DNA from: Weissella hellenica
Lineage (GTDB): Bacteria > Bacillota > Bacilli > Lactobacillales > Lactobacillaceae
Length of the DNA: 64,000 nt
Assembly (NCBI RefSeq): GCF_005405545.1
Contig: NZ_BJEG01000001.1
Span: 366,914 to 430,913, forward strand
Direction: 5' to 3'
In this document: piece by piece, positions 18,435 to 29,386 of the stretch
How positions within the stretch are numbered: the first letter of the stretch is position 1
Layout: the number at the start of each line of letters is the position of its first letter
Notes under the pieces: model-generated
The model's database searches: none
Seen by the model: only the letters and a program-made list of their open reading frames with translations
What the model was told of the DNA's origin: nothing
Made by a program: the position numbers and the translations under genes

Positions 18435-19106
18435 ATGGAAGCTAATAAAGAGACAATTTATGAAAAAGCATTACGAGAACTAAAGGAAAAAATAATAAAT
18501 GGCGAATGGCAACCAGGACAAAGATTGCCATCGATGAAACAACTTGCACAAATATTAGGGGTCAGCGTAACGACAATTCGGGAAGTACTACATACTTTGG
18601 AAAATAAAAATATTGTTAGTATTGAACATGGGCGGGGAATTTATTTGCGTAATGATCCTAATTCGAGTGCAATGCAAATGATCTCAGTCAATCAAGATGT
18701 GTCGCTTCTGTCAGTTTTAAAAGCACGCTTGTTAGTAGAGCCAAGGCAAGCATATTATTGTGCACAAAGGGCAGATGAACATTTATGTAACGAATTAGAG
18801 ATGGCAGCAAATAAATTAGACTCTGAAATGCACATACATGACGATTTTTTAAAAACAGATTTATTATTTCATCAGTTAATTGCAGAAGGTGCACAAGAGC
18901 CTGCACTACAGACGATGTCTAATTCTATTGAACAATATCAATTATCGGGTCGTCGTATGACCAATACATTACCATTAATGCGAACAAAAGCTGCGTTATA
19001 TCATCAATTAATTTCAGCAGCGATTGCAACGCATAATGCAGTAGAAGCAAAACAATTAATGACAATGCATATTGAATCTATGATTGAACCGCTTGAAAAA
19101 AAATAA
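18435..19106 (+). CDS. GntR/FadR-subfamily regulator of the galactonate operon
   Basis: A 223-residue regulator. Residues 1-75 form a winged helix (IINGEWQPGQRLPSMKQLAQ, VSVTTIREVLHTLE), and the C-terminal helical FCD-type ligand domain includes the H-rich metal or ligand positions (DDFLKTDLLFHQLI, KAALYHQLISAAI, MTMHIESM). FadR-type GntR proteins usually repress neighbouring sugar-acid genes and release DNA on ligand binding. It lies just after the dgo terminator on the same strand with its own leader. The 15-bp inverted repeat in the dgoD leader is a candidate operator. This is an analogue of E. coli DgoR by position. Confidence 0.88.
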   Translation: MEANKETIYEKALRELKEKIINGEWQPGQRLPSMKQLAQILGVSVTTIREVLHTLENKNIVSIEHGRGIYLRNDPNSSAMQMISVNQDVSLLSVLKARLLVEPRQAYYCAQRADEHLCNELEMAANKLDSEMHIHDDFLKTDLLFHQLIAEGAQEPALQTMSNSIEQYQLSGRRMTNTLPLMRTKAALYHQLISAAIATHNAVEAKQLMTMHIESMIEPLEKK

Positions 19107-19530
19107 AATACTATAACAAAAACAGTTGAGCAAGTTACATATGTTCTACTGTTTTTGTTATAAAAAGACATTGAATTTGTAAAATGATAAATAAGTGAAT
19201 GAAAAATAGATAAGGCAAAAGTCTCATAACGGTTTTGTTTGGCACTAAATGACCTTGTGAAAAAAAGTTTTTTCAAAAAAACTTTATCCCTATTTGTTAA
19301 ATAATTGCATTTGATGAAAATATAGCCAAGATAAAATGTAAATTAATTTCACACGCTAGTATCATTAATGTTTCTCGACATGCGATGGAACAAGTTTTAG
19401 ATAATTAGACCATTAAAATTAATGATTAATCGACACGAATAAGATTTTTTGTGAAGTTTTTAATGAGCTTATTTGAATAAAAATTAAACATTGTGAATTT
19501 TTTTGATCCATTGTAAGATTTATGTGTCGA
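19107..19530. other. long leader region before glpK, with one hairpin
   Basis: Arms 19112-19126 and 19148-19162 form a 15-bp stem. It is followed by A rather than T on the + strand but preceded by A-runs, so it fits a terminator for minus-strand transcripts better. The rest is A+T-rich with no supported gene; a short minus-strand frame crossing it lacks a ribosome site. Confidence 0.4.
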
Positions 19531-19545
19531 AAGAAAACGCTTACA
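19531..19545 (+). promoter_or_regulatory. cre site upstream of glp operon
   Basis: AAGAAAACGCTTACA matches WTGNAANCGNWNNCW with one mismatch, 73 bases before glpK. Predicts CcpA control. Confidence 0.65.
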
Positions 19546-19585
19546 TTTATAAACGTTTTTAAATGTAGTATTAATATTTAAGTAG

Positions 19586-21129
<1,544 letters not shown>

Positions 21130-21130
<1 letters not shown>

Positions 21131-22944
21131 TGCGATTTAAGAGTAGTCAGCGTATAGCAGCAATTGAAAATTTAAAAGAAAATAATTTTGATGTTGTTAT
21201 TATTGGTGCTGGCATCACTGGTGCTGGTATTGCGCTTCAAACAGCAGCTTCTGGCTTGCGGACAGCTATTATTGACATGCAAGACTTTGCCGAAGGAACA
21301 AGTAGTCGTTCAACAAAACTAGTCCATGGGGGCATTCGTTACTTAAAAACTTTCGATGTTGACGTCGTTGCTGACACAGTGAGTGAACGTGCCCGTGTAC
21401 AAAATGTTGCGCCACATATTCCGCGACCAGCACATATGTTGATGCCTCTTTATGATGATGCTGAAGCAACATTTACACCAATGAGTGCCGAAATTGCGAT
21501 GGAGATTTATGACAAATTGGCAGAAGTATCACCAGATAGTCCATTCGTGCATCGTTTATTGTCAGCCGAAGAAGCACGTGATTATTTACCAATGTTAGAT
21601 CACAAGGATTTAGTTGGATTAGCAATCTACTTAGATTACCAAAACAATGACGCACGTTTAACAATTGAAAACATTAAACAAGCTGTTAATGACGGGGCTG
21701 TCGCAGTTAGTCATTTGAAGGCAACTGCGGTCGTTGCTGATGGTGATGGTAAAAAGGTTAGTGTTGAAGATACTTTTACCAAAGAAGTATTTGATATTAA
21801 GGGGAAGGTTGTCATTAATGCGGCTGGTCCATGGCACGATACAATTACCCAAATTGCTGATGAGACAACTAAGGATACAATTCGTCCTACGAAGGGTGTG
21901 CATTTAGTTATTAATCAAGATCGTTTGCCAGTACCAAATACTGTTTATTTTGATTCTGGATTCCATGATGGTCGTATGATTTTTGTTATTCCACGTGCTA
22001 ATAAAACGTACTTTGGAACAACGGATACAGATTATTCAGGTGATTATTTGCATCCTAAGGTTGAACAAGCCGATGTCGATTATCTATTAGCAACTATTAA
22101 TAGTCATTTTCCTAATGCTCATATCACAATTGACGACGTGCAATCTAGCTGGGCAGGATTGCGCCCATTAATTGGTGGTGCAGGTGATTACAATGGTAAT
22201 ACAACTAAGAAAACAGCGTCTGATGAGAGTTTGCATGAATTAAATACTAAGCTTGGTCAATACTTTAATAACGAAATCGATCGTCATGAAGTTGACGCAC
22301 AATTAAGTGATCTAACAAGCAGTGGTGATAAGAATGCTTCAAGTGTCTCACGTGGTTTCCAAATTAAGGCAGAAAACGGCATTATCAATGTGTCAGGTGG
22401 TAAATTAACGGATTATCGTTTGATGGCTTCAGAGACATTAGAACAGTTAGTAAATATTTTCGCTGATAAATTTACAACTAAGGTTACACCTATTGATTCA
22501 ACAAAGTATCCTGTATCAGGTGGTCACTTTAATCCAAATGATGTTGATGCTGAACTTGAAAAGTATGCTGAAGAGTTGGAGAAGTATGAGGTTAACGAAG
22601 TTAAAGCTAAAGAAATTGCTAACTTATATGGATCTAACACGCCTGAAATAATTGAATACATTAAAACAGGTGTTTCAGCGCCTAAATTATCAGTAGCTGA
22701 AACGAGTATGTTGCATTATGCCATTGATAAAGAATTTGTCTTACGCCCAATTGATTACTTCTTACGTCGTACGAACTATCTATTGTTTAAGTCAGAGGAC
22801 TTAGAACGTCTGGAAACACCAGTTATTGATGAAATGGCTAAGATTCTTGATTGGTCTGATGAGACAAAACAAGCAATGACAGAAGAATACACTCATTTAC
22901 GTGATGAAGCGCAATTGAAGGCGCTAAAAGGGGAGGCAAAGTAA
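21130..22944 (+). CDS. glpO: alpha-glycerophosphate oxidase (FAD)
   Basis: A 604-residue FAD protein of the GlpD/GlpO family that oxidises glycerol 3-phosphate to dihydroxyacetone phosphate. The oxidase form uses O2 and makes H2O2, and is usual in lactic acid bacteria. The dinucleotide motif is DVVIIGAGITGAGIA (residues 21-35), followed by TSSRSTKLVHGGIRYLKTF. Substrate-domain motifs include RPTKGVHLV and ISGGKLTDYR-like VSGGKLTDYRLM. The extended C-terminal region is typical of GlpO. It overlaps glpK and tpiA by one base at each end. Choice of oxidase over dehydrogenase is inference from organism type. Confidence 0.92.
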
Positions 22945-23711
22945 TGTCAAAGAGAGTTCCTTTAGTTATAGGAAATTGGAAAACCAACAAAAAAGTAGCT
23001 GAAGTTTACGATTTCTTACAAGAGATTCAAGGGAAATTACCTGATCCCAAAAAAGTAGAAGTGGGTATTGCAGCACAAGATATTTACTTGCATGAAATGG
23101 TTAAGCGCAGCAAAGAATTAAAAATTCCTGTTGGTGTATTTGCTGAAAATGTACACTGGGCTGATGAAGGTTCTTATACTGGTGAAACATCACCCGCTGC
23201 ATTAGCTGATATCGATGTTTCAGGATCAATTGTTGGTCATTATGAGCGTCGTAAGATGTTCAAAGAGACTAATGGGTCTGTTGGGTTAAAGGTAACAGCG
23301 ACTCTTCGTAATGGGTTGGTACCAATTGTCGCAATCGCCGAGGATGCAACACACTATAATCCTGATGACGAAGATATGGCACCTTTAACAGAAATTGCTG
23401 TTGGTTTGGCTGGTGTCGATAAGACTAAGGCTGAAAAAATTGTCATTGCCTATGAGCCAGCTTGGGCAATTGGTGCTAGCGAAGCACCTTCAGCAGAAAT
23501 TATTGAACATGCAGCAAAAGTAATTCGTAAGTCATTGGCTATCTTGTTTACACAAGAAGTGGCTGATAAGATTCGCATTCAGTATGGTGGTTCAGCAACT
23601 CCAGAAAATTCAAAGGAAATTCTTGAGTTAGAAGACATTGATGGGCTGTTAATTGGGCGTGCGTCACTTGAACCTGCTGCGTTCTTAAGCATGGTTAACG
23701 ATGCTATTTAA
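22944..23711 (+). CDS. tpiA: triosephosphate isomerase, glycerol-operon copy
   Basis: A 255-residue TIM converting dihydroxyacetone phosphate from the GlpO reaction to glyceraldehyde 3-phosphate. Active-site residues are present: K in IGNWKTNKK, H in VGHYERR (Y replaces the usual S), E in VIAYEPAWAIG, and the phosphate loop IQYGGSATPEN. The start overlaps the glpO stop (TAATG). Most lactic acid bacteria keep the housekeeping tpi in the gap-pgk cluster, so this is likely a second, pathway-dedicated copy. That cannot be confirmed from this window. Confidence 0.92.
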   Translation: MSKRVPLVIGNWKTNKKVAEVYDFLQEIQGKLPDPKKVEVGIAAQDIYLHEMVKRSKELKIPVGVFAENVHWADEGSYTGETSPAALADIDVSGSIVGHYERRKMFKETNGSVGLKVTATLRNGLVPIVAIAEDATHYNPDDEDMAPLTEIAVGLAGVDKTKAEKIVIAYEPAWAIGASEAPSAEIIEHAAKVIRKSLAILFTQEVADKIRIQYGGSATPENSKEILELEDIDGLLIGRASLEPAAFLSMVNDAI

Positions 23712-23722
23712 GGGTAAATAAG

Positions 23723-24415
23723 ATGAAAAAGAAAATATTTGGAGAAGTTTTTGGAAGTGCATTGCTAGTATTTTTTGGACCCGCTTTGGTTATTATGGGG
23801 GGCGGATACAATGATCTATTAGGCCCATCTATTGGATGGGGAGTTCTGTTAGCTGTATTGGTTTATGCTTTTGGACCTTTGTCTGGAGCACACTTTAATC
23901 CGGCAGTAACCTTTATGAACTTTTTGAATAAGCAAATGAAGGGTACTGAAACAATCATTTATATTGTTTCACAACTTGTTGGTGGTTTGATTGGTGGATT
24001 TGTCTTAAAGTTTACGTATCAAGCTTTTCTAAATGGTGCCGGCCTAAAATGGTCAACAGAAGTTGCTAAAAATCATTTGAATGCAACAGTATTTCCAAAT
24101 ATTTCAGCCGGTATGGCCTTCTTCGTTGAGGTTATATTGACGACAGTATTGTTAGTTGTTATTTTAGTTTTGAATGACCCTAAGACTAAAACTTACAACC
24201 TACAAGCACCAATTGCCGTTGGTTTGACAATCGCGTTATTGGTTTTCGCTGCTGGTAACTTAACGGGTGCATCAATGAATCCTGTTCGTTCATTGTTCCC
24301 GGCAATCTTCGCTGGTGGGTTAGCTATGCAAGATATCTGGGTATATTTAACAGCACCATTTGTTGGATCAATTATCGGGGCTTCGATTCACCGTTATATT
24401 ATGACGGAAAAGTAA
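23723..24415 (+). CDS. glpF: glycerol uptake facilitator
   Basis: A 230-residue aquaglyceroporin with six membrane segments and two half-helices. The first pore motif is a normal NPA (GAHFNPAVTF). The second reads NPV (GASMNPVRSLFP). It admits glycerol for GlpK, and is the last gene of the glp operon, 11 bases after tpiA. Its last 24 codons plus the terminator are duplicated at 29234-29386. Confidence 0.93.
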   Translation: MKKKIFGEVFGSALLVFFGPALVIMGGGYNDLLGPSIGWGVLLAVLVYAFGPLSGAHFNPAVTFMNFLNKQMKGTETIIYIVSQLVGGLIGGFVLKFTYQAFLNGAGLKWSTEVAKNHLNATVFPNISAGMAFFVEVILTTVLLVVILVLNDPKTKTYNLQAPIAVGLTIALLVFAAGNLTGASMNPVRSLFPAIFAGGLAMQDIWVYLTAPFVGSIIGASIHRYIMTEK

Positions 24416-24497
24416 AAATACTGATTTAACCAATTGATAATAGATAGCAAATAAAAAATAACCGTTTCTCTAGTAACTTAGGGAAACGGTTATTTTT
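24345..24497 (+). repeat. 153-bp direct repeat, copy 1 (glpF 3' end + terminator)
   Basis: Covers the last codons of glpF, the untranslated tail and the terminator (arms 24454-24468 and 24483-24497). The copy at 29234-29386 aligns without gaps at a constant offset of 4889 bases. I count 9 mismatches, 6 of them inside one 24-base stretch of the coding part. Confidence 0.95.
24454..24497 (+). terminator. terminator of glp operon
   Basis: A 15-bp stem (24454-24468 with 24483-24497) ending in a T-run. Confidence 0.9.
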
Positions 24498-24533
24498 GTG
24501 TGAAATTATATAACTTTTAGTTGTATATGAGTG

Positions 24534-24548
24534 ATGTAAGCGTTGTCA
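24534..24548 (+). promoter_or_regulatory. cre site before the 782-aa gene
   Basis: ATGTAAGCGTTGTCA matches the cre consensus at every defined position, 56 bases before the start codon. Predicts CcpA control of the glycoside cluster. Confidence 0.75.
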
Positions 24549-24603
24549 TTTACATGCTAAACTACAGAGGTAGCTTAATTAAAAAGGCTAAAGGAGTTAA
24601 ACA

Positions 24604-26952
24604 ATGGAGAATAATAAACTGCAAATGCAGGTACACCCCCAAGGTTATGTACAATCACTGGTTATGAAAGATGACCCGTATCATATGAATTGGGTTATTG
24701 ATAATGAGTATTTGAAACAAGCGTCATTTAATGAGTCAGATAAATTATTTGGTGAATTTACGATTACAATTGATGGTGAAACAATTAATAGTGCTGATAA
24801 CTACCCACAAATGACAACGAAGCAACAACGAATATTGGTTACGTATGAATTGTTACAAAAAGTAGAAGTGAAATTTGATTATGATTTATCAATTAATGAT
24901 CAGTTAAATTGGAATATTAGTTTATATAATTTAACAACAGAAGATATTAAAATTAATAACTTTGGTGTTTGGTTATCATTAGCATATGTCATGTTCCGAG
25001 ATAAAAATGTTGTAAAAAATATTCATGAATCAGCGGCAGTTTATCCATCAATATCACGCGATTTTACAAAAATTAACGCAGTGAGACGTGATAATCAATC
25101 AGGTAATCTTGGCATTTATCAAACAGCCGGACAAACATTATCAGTAGGAACTTATGCAGCATATAATAATTTATTTTTTGAAAATGTTTCACCTTCATTA
25201 GACGGTATGTTGTTTCACCAGCTCATTCTCGCAGGTGGGTATGATGATCATTTTGAAAATAATGATTGGATTTATGATAAGAGTCCAATCTCAATAAAAC
25301 CTAACACATCAATAGATTGGCATTATGTGATCACAAAAAATAATTCGAAACAAGAATTTTATAAAAAGGCGAGTGAAGTGGGTCAACCAACAATTTCCTA
25401 CCAACCGTTGAATATTGTGCACCGACCAAGCTACCTAACGCTTAATGGACATACTCATGAGTTAGTTGCTGTCACAACTTATGCCGGTGAAGCGGGTAAA
25501 CAAAAAGCAAAATTACAATTTCAACAACAATTACCAAATCAATATCAAGTATCATTTAAACCAACCATACTTGGTGAACATAAAATTGTTTTTGACTTTT
25601 CAGATGGGACACAAGATTCAGTTGTTTTAAATGTTATGAATCCATTGAATGAAGTCATTGATAAACGTGTTAAATATATCTCAGAAAATTTATATCAAGG
25701 TAAAGATGGTGAAACGCCATACGCTTCTACACCAATATCTAATCAAGGTGAATCATTAGGTAAATTAAGTCTTGTTTTAAAGAAAAATTTGATGGGAATC
25801 TTAGACAAGGAGCAAGTACGTCAAGTCGAAGCAAGCGCGGTAAATTATGTGCGACCAAAATGGTTTAACAATGGAAACTTTAAAAGGCCAAATAAATTAT
25901 ACGGTGATTTCTATCGTTGTATGGATTTTGAATATATTGCTCACTTGTTCCTACTACTATCAGACTTTGATGAAGAGACCTTATTATTAAATTCAGCCAA
26001 AGATTATTTGCAGTGGGCTGCTGATGTTTTCATGTTACGTGTTAATCCGGATTTTCATGAAACTGAACGAGGTAAAGAAGAAGCTCGTATGTTGGGTGTT
26101 TATTTTCTATATATTCAGGATTTACTTAAAAAATTAAAGCGACACGGCTTAACAGATTATTATGAAAAAATTAATGATCTATGGCAACAAGTCACGTATA
26201 AAATTGATGAGAATCGTACCACATATCAAGCTGCTATTACAGAACATTATTTTGATAATGCTGGCTTTGGACCAACTGCGGGTGCATTAAGTGAAGCTGG
26301 GTTTAAAGACGGTGCAAGGACCTATGGCCAATTATTATTAGCTAATATTGGCTACTCAAATGACTTTCGAGTACAAAATCCAGATCGTTGGTGGGAAGCA
26401 CTTGCATATATGATTCATTCACTCTGGGGAGGAGTCACAGCTGCAGCAACTTTTAAAGTGTATGAAGTATTAAAAAATCCTGCTTATTTACAAGCTAGTT
26501 ATCGTGCAACTGCAGCAATTATGTATTGTTATGATACAAATTCAGTTACCACGGATAAATTAGATGAAGGGATGGCCGCATCAACATATGCAGTTGCCGG
26601 ACCACATCTTAATCGACCGGATTTGTCTCGTAATCGTTTTGGTCAGTCAACATTTTATTCAGATGGTGGTATATTCGCAAAATTATTTAATAGTGCTAAT
26701 GAGACACCAGATTGGGACATGGGTGAGGAACTGGTTGCATACCTTGATGGTATCGGACAAAGAACCTATTTGGTTCATCAGAATAATCAATGGTCGGTGA
26801 TCAATGGGACATATGAACAACAAGAAAACCAAATTAATGTCATTAGTTTTGCACCATATCAGAAAGAGTTTTGGCTGATTGATGAAACAGGTACGAAGCA
26901 ACTAACAGGATCAACATTATCAAAAAATCACTTATTTGATATTAATAAGTAA
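24604..26952 (+). CDS. unrecognised 782-aa protein, probable carbohydrate-active enzyme
   Basis: I do not recognise this family with confidence. There is no signal peptide or membrane segment, so it should act in the cytosol. Residues 1 to about 250 and 280-350 look beta-rich, like sandwich domains (second one ending GEHKIVFDFSDGTQDSVVLNV). Residues 380-700 look alpha-helical and rich in W, Y, D and E (RWWEALAYMIHSLWGG, YRATAAIMYCYD, DEGMAASTYAVAGPHL), as in (alpha/alpha)6-barrel glycosidases or lyases. The C terminus returns to beta. It starts after AAGGAG, is followed by an AraC regulator and a GPH sugar symporter, and has a perfect cre site upstream. A cytosolic hydrolase or lyase acting on an imported oligosaccharide is the inference. 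Confidence 0.6.
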   Translation: MENNKLQMQVHPQGYVQSLVMKDDPYHMNWVIDNEYLKQASFNESDKLFGEFTITIDGETINSADNYPQMTTKQQRILVTYELLQKVEVKFDYDLSINDQLNWNISLYNLTTEDIKINNFGVWLSLAYVMFRDKNVVKNIHESAAVYPSISRDFTKINAVRRDNQSGNLGIYQTAGQTLSVGTYAAYNNLFFENVSPSLDGMLFHQLILAGGYDDHFENNDWIYDKSPISIKPNTSIDWHYVITKNNSKQEFYKKASEVGQPTISYQPLNIVHRPSYLTLNGHTHELVAVTTYAGEAGKQKAKLQFQQQLPNQYQVSFKPTILGEHKIVFDFSDGTQDSVVLNVMNPLNEVIDKRVKYISENLYQGKDGETPYASTPISNQGESLGKLSLVLKKNLMGILDKEQVRQVEASAVNYVRPKWFNNGNFKRPNKLYGDFYRCMDFEYIAHLFLLLSDFDEETLLLNSAKDYLQWAADVFMLRVNPDFHETERGKEEARMLGVYFLYIQDLLKKLKRHGLTDYYEKINDLWQQVTYKIDENRTTYQAAITEHYFDNAGFGPTAGALSEAGFKDGARTYGQLLLANIGYSNDFRVQNPDRWWEALAYMIHSLWGGVTAAATFKVYEVLKNPAYLQASYRATAAIMYCYDTNSVTTDKLDEGMAASTYAVAGPHLNRPDLSRNRFGQSTFYSDGGIFAKLFNSANETPDWDMGEELVAYLDGIGQRTYLVHQNNQWSVINGTYEQQENQINVISFAPYQKEFWLIDETGTKQLTGSTLSKNHLFDINK

Positions 26953-26993
26953 TTTATTTATTACCTGTTTTGAAGATGGATTGGAGTAAACAG

Positions 26994-27857
26994 ATGGATC
27001 AACAAATTATTTCGATTTCAATACCACCATTTCCTAGTTTTATTGAAGGTAATTATACGACGTTTAAAGCAGGACAGCGTCATGTGCATCGCTATAATAT
27101 TGGCTTTTTTGATTTGATTTTTGTAAAAAAAGGAGCTTTGTTTTTACGTGAAGATTCAAAAAAATATACAATCCATGAAAATGAGATGTTTATACTCCTT
27201 CCAAATGCAGAACATGATTCGTGGCAACCGTGCGAAGAGGAGACGAGTTTCTTTTGGATGCACATCTATACAAGTTCTAGATGGCAACAAGCTAATTTTC
27301 CGATGTGTTTTGTTTCGGATTTGCCAATTCCAGAATTACATTTCCATCAAAAGTCGTATACTTTGCAATTACCAAAATTGGGGAAAATTGCTGAACCAGA
27401 ACTGATTTTTGATTTGCTGGACGACATTCAAAAAAGTACTTCTAGTAACCGTATTGATAGTATTTGGTATACCGAAGAATTGTTTTTGAAATTCTTGAAG
27501 TACATTGATACTCAGGGAATTGCAAAAGATCGTGCAACATTGTTAGCTGAAAAAGTTCATTTGTATCTGGCAGAGCATCTTTCGGAACATGTTGATAATA
27601 ATCTTTTGTCAGCAGAATTCCATTTACATGTAAATTACATTGCACGTGTCATGACGAAAGTCTACGGTAAGACGCCAATGGAATTGTTAGAAGAATTAAG
27701 GGTAGAAACAGCGAAACAATATTTGATTCATACAAACAAATTAATCAAAAATATTGCGGAACTCGTTGGTTTTGAAACCTATATTTCATTTACGAATCGA
27801 TTTAAAAAAATAACAGGTATGTCTCCAAAAACATATCGTGCCACATATAAAAAATAA
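26994..27857 (+). CDS. AraC-family transcriptional regulator
   Basis: A 287-residue regulator. The ATG at 26994 is preferred because TTGGAG lies about 7 bases upstream; ATG 26976 is an alternative. The N-terminal half is a cupin-type sugar-sensing domain (HVHRYNIGFFDLIFVKKGALFL, YTIHENEMFILLPNAEHDS). The C-terminal 100 residues hold two helix-turn-helix motifs (FHLHVNYIARVMTKVYGKTP and IAELVGFETYISFTNRFKKI), ending with the typical GMSPKTYR. It lies between the enzyme and the symporter on one strand and probably activates both in response to the substrate. Confidence 0.92.
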   Translation: MDQQIISISIPPFPSFIEGNYTTFKAGQRHVHRYNIGFFDLIFVKKGALFLREDSKKYTIHENEMFILLPNAEHDSWQPCEEETSFFWMHIYTSSRWQQANFPMCFVSDLPIPELHFHQKSYTLQLPKLGKIAEPELIFDLLDDIQKSTSSNRIDSIWYTEELFLKFLKYIDTQGIAKDRATLLAEKVHLYLAEHLSEHVDNNLLSAEFHLHVNYIARVMTKVYGKTPMELLEELRVETAKQYLIHTNKLIKNIAELVGFETYISFTNRFKKITGMSPKTYRATYKK

Positions 27858-27880
27858 AAATACTTTTGGGGAGAAAAGTA

Positions 27881-29218
27881 ATGCAAAAAAAATTAAGTAT
27901 GACAAATATTTTAGCTTACGCCAGTACTGACACTGCTGGAAATTTGCTTTATTGTACACTAACAAGTTTTATTCTTTACTTCTATACTGACGTTTTTGGA
28001 ATATCTGTCGGTGCAGCTGGAACAATCTTATTAATTGCGCGTGTTATTGATTCACTAGATGCGCCTATTTGGGGGTTAATTATTGATCATACACATTCGA
28101 AATATGGTCAAAGTCGTCCATGGTTTTTGTGGTTAGCAGCGCCGTTTGGTATTTTTTTAACATTATCATTTTTATCACCGGAACTATCAACTACACAAAA
28201 AGGAATTTATGCTTTAGTAACTTACCTTGTTACAGGTATTATCTATACCGGAATTTCAACGCCGATTACGTCTATTTTGCCAAATTTAAGTAGTGATTCA
28301 AATGAACGTGTGAAATTAAATTCGTATCGTATGGTTGGAGGAAATATTGGATATTTTGTTACTGCTTCCTTTACGTTGCCACTTGTTGCATTTTTTGGTG
28401 GCGGTAATGATCAAAAAGGTTTTGCGATAACTGCAGCAATTTATTCTGTTATTGGGATTTTAATGTTTGTTTTTGCATTTGCTAAAACACAAGAGGTTAA
28501 TTCTGGTCCAGTAGAAACACAAAGTATTCCAATTAAAGATAGCTTTAAATCTATGATGGGAAATTGGCCATGGATCATCGTAGTATCAGCAAATGTAATG
28601 TATTGGTTGGGAAATACAGTGCGTACTTCAACAGTTATTTATTATGCACAATATAATTTAGGACATCAAAATTATGCTTCGTTATTGAATGGATTAGTAT
28701 TATTCCAAGTAGTTGGGAATATCTTAATCCCGTTCATGGTTAGAAAATTTTCAAAGGGACAAACATTAATTATTGGATTTACTATTGCTACGATTGGTCA
28801 AATTCTAATGGGATTTGTTGGTGATAGCTTTACATTAATTGCAGCAGCATGGATTTTTACATCTATTGGAACCGGAATAGCTGTTTCAATGCCGTTTGCC
28901 ATGCTTTCTGATACTGTTGACTATGGTGAATGGAAGACAGGGATTCGTTCTGCCGGATTCTTAACAGCAATTGGTAGTGCATTTTGTATTAAAATGGGTT
29001 CAGGTTTAGGTGGCTTTTTGCCTTCTAAGATTATGGCAGCATCTGGTTACGTAGCTCATCATCAACAGACAGCATCAGCATTAGCTGGTATTAAGTTTTC
29101 ATTTATATGGTTACCAGCTATCTGTTTCATGATTGGTGCAGTAATTATGTTAATGTATCCAAAATTTGAAAGAAGAGAAGAAAAAATTAAACAAGATTTG
29201 TTAAGTCGCATTAATTAG
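27881..29218 (+). CDS. GPH-family glycoside:cation symporter
   Basis: A 445-residue major-facilitator protein of the glycoside-pentoside-hexuronide family (MelB/XynP type). The ATG at 27881 follows GGGGAGA. It has about 12 membrane segments, and the GPH hallmarks are visible: ILLIARVIDSLDAPIWGLII, then DHTHSKYGQSRPWFLW in the first loop and YGEWKTGIRSAGFL in the second half. It imports an oligosaccharide or glycoside with Na+ or H+, unmodified, which would suit hydrolysis by the cytosolic 782-aa protein. Substrate not deducible. Confidence 0.92.
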   Translation: MQKKLSMTNILAYASTDTAGNLLYCTLTSFILYFYTDVFGISVGAAGTILLIARVIDSLDAPIWGLIIDHTHSKYGQSRPWFLWLAAPFGIFLTLSFLSPELSTTQKGIYALVTYLVTGIIYTGISTPITSILPNLSSDSNERVKLNSYRMVGGNIGYFVTASFTLPLVAFFGGGNDQKGFAITAAIYSVIGILMFVFAFAKTQEVNSGPVETQSIPIKDSFKSMMGNWPWIIVVSANVMYWLGNTVRTSTVIYYAQYNLGHQNYASLLNGLVLFQVVGNILIPFMVRKFSKGQTLIIGFTIATIGQILMGFVGDSFTLIAAAWIFTSIGTGIAVSMPFAMLSDTVDYGEWKTGIRSAGFLTAIGSAFCIKMGSGLGGFLPSKIMAASGYVAHHQQTASALAGIKFSFIWLPAICFMIGAVIMLMYPKFERREEKIKQDLLSRIN

Positions 29219-29233
29219 TATTTCAATATTATG

Positions 29234-29304
29234 ATTTAACAGCACCATTTGTTGCTTCAATTATCGGAGACTTGATTCACCGTTATATCATGACGGAAAA
29301 GTAA
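29234..29304 (+). pseudogene. remnant of glpF 3' end
   Basis: Encodes LTAPFVASIIGDLIHRYIMTEK and a stop, against LTAPFVGSIIGASIHRYIMTEK in the intact glpF. The rest of the gene is absent; upstream is the end of the GPH symporter. It is the coding part of repeat copy 2. Confidence 0.92.
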
Positions 29305-29386
29305 AAATACTGATTTAACCAATTGATAATAGATAGCAAATAAAAAATAACCGTTTCTCAAGTAATTTAGGGAAACGGTTATTTTT
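29234..29386 (+). repeat. 153-bp direct repeat, copy 2
   Basis: Second copy of 24345-24497, including the terminator hairpin (arms 29343-29357 and 29372-29386). Its T-run touches the stop codon of the minus-strand regulator gene, so this hairpin can serve both strands. Together the two copies bracket exactly the enzyme-AraC-symporter cluster. Confidence 0.95.

Noticed and set aside
19004..19276. 90-codon minus-strand frame near the GntR 3' end
   Set aside because: No start signal or recognisable domain; half of it is a shadow of the GntR gene.
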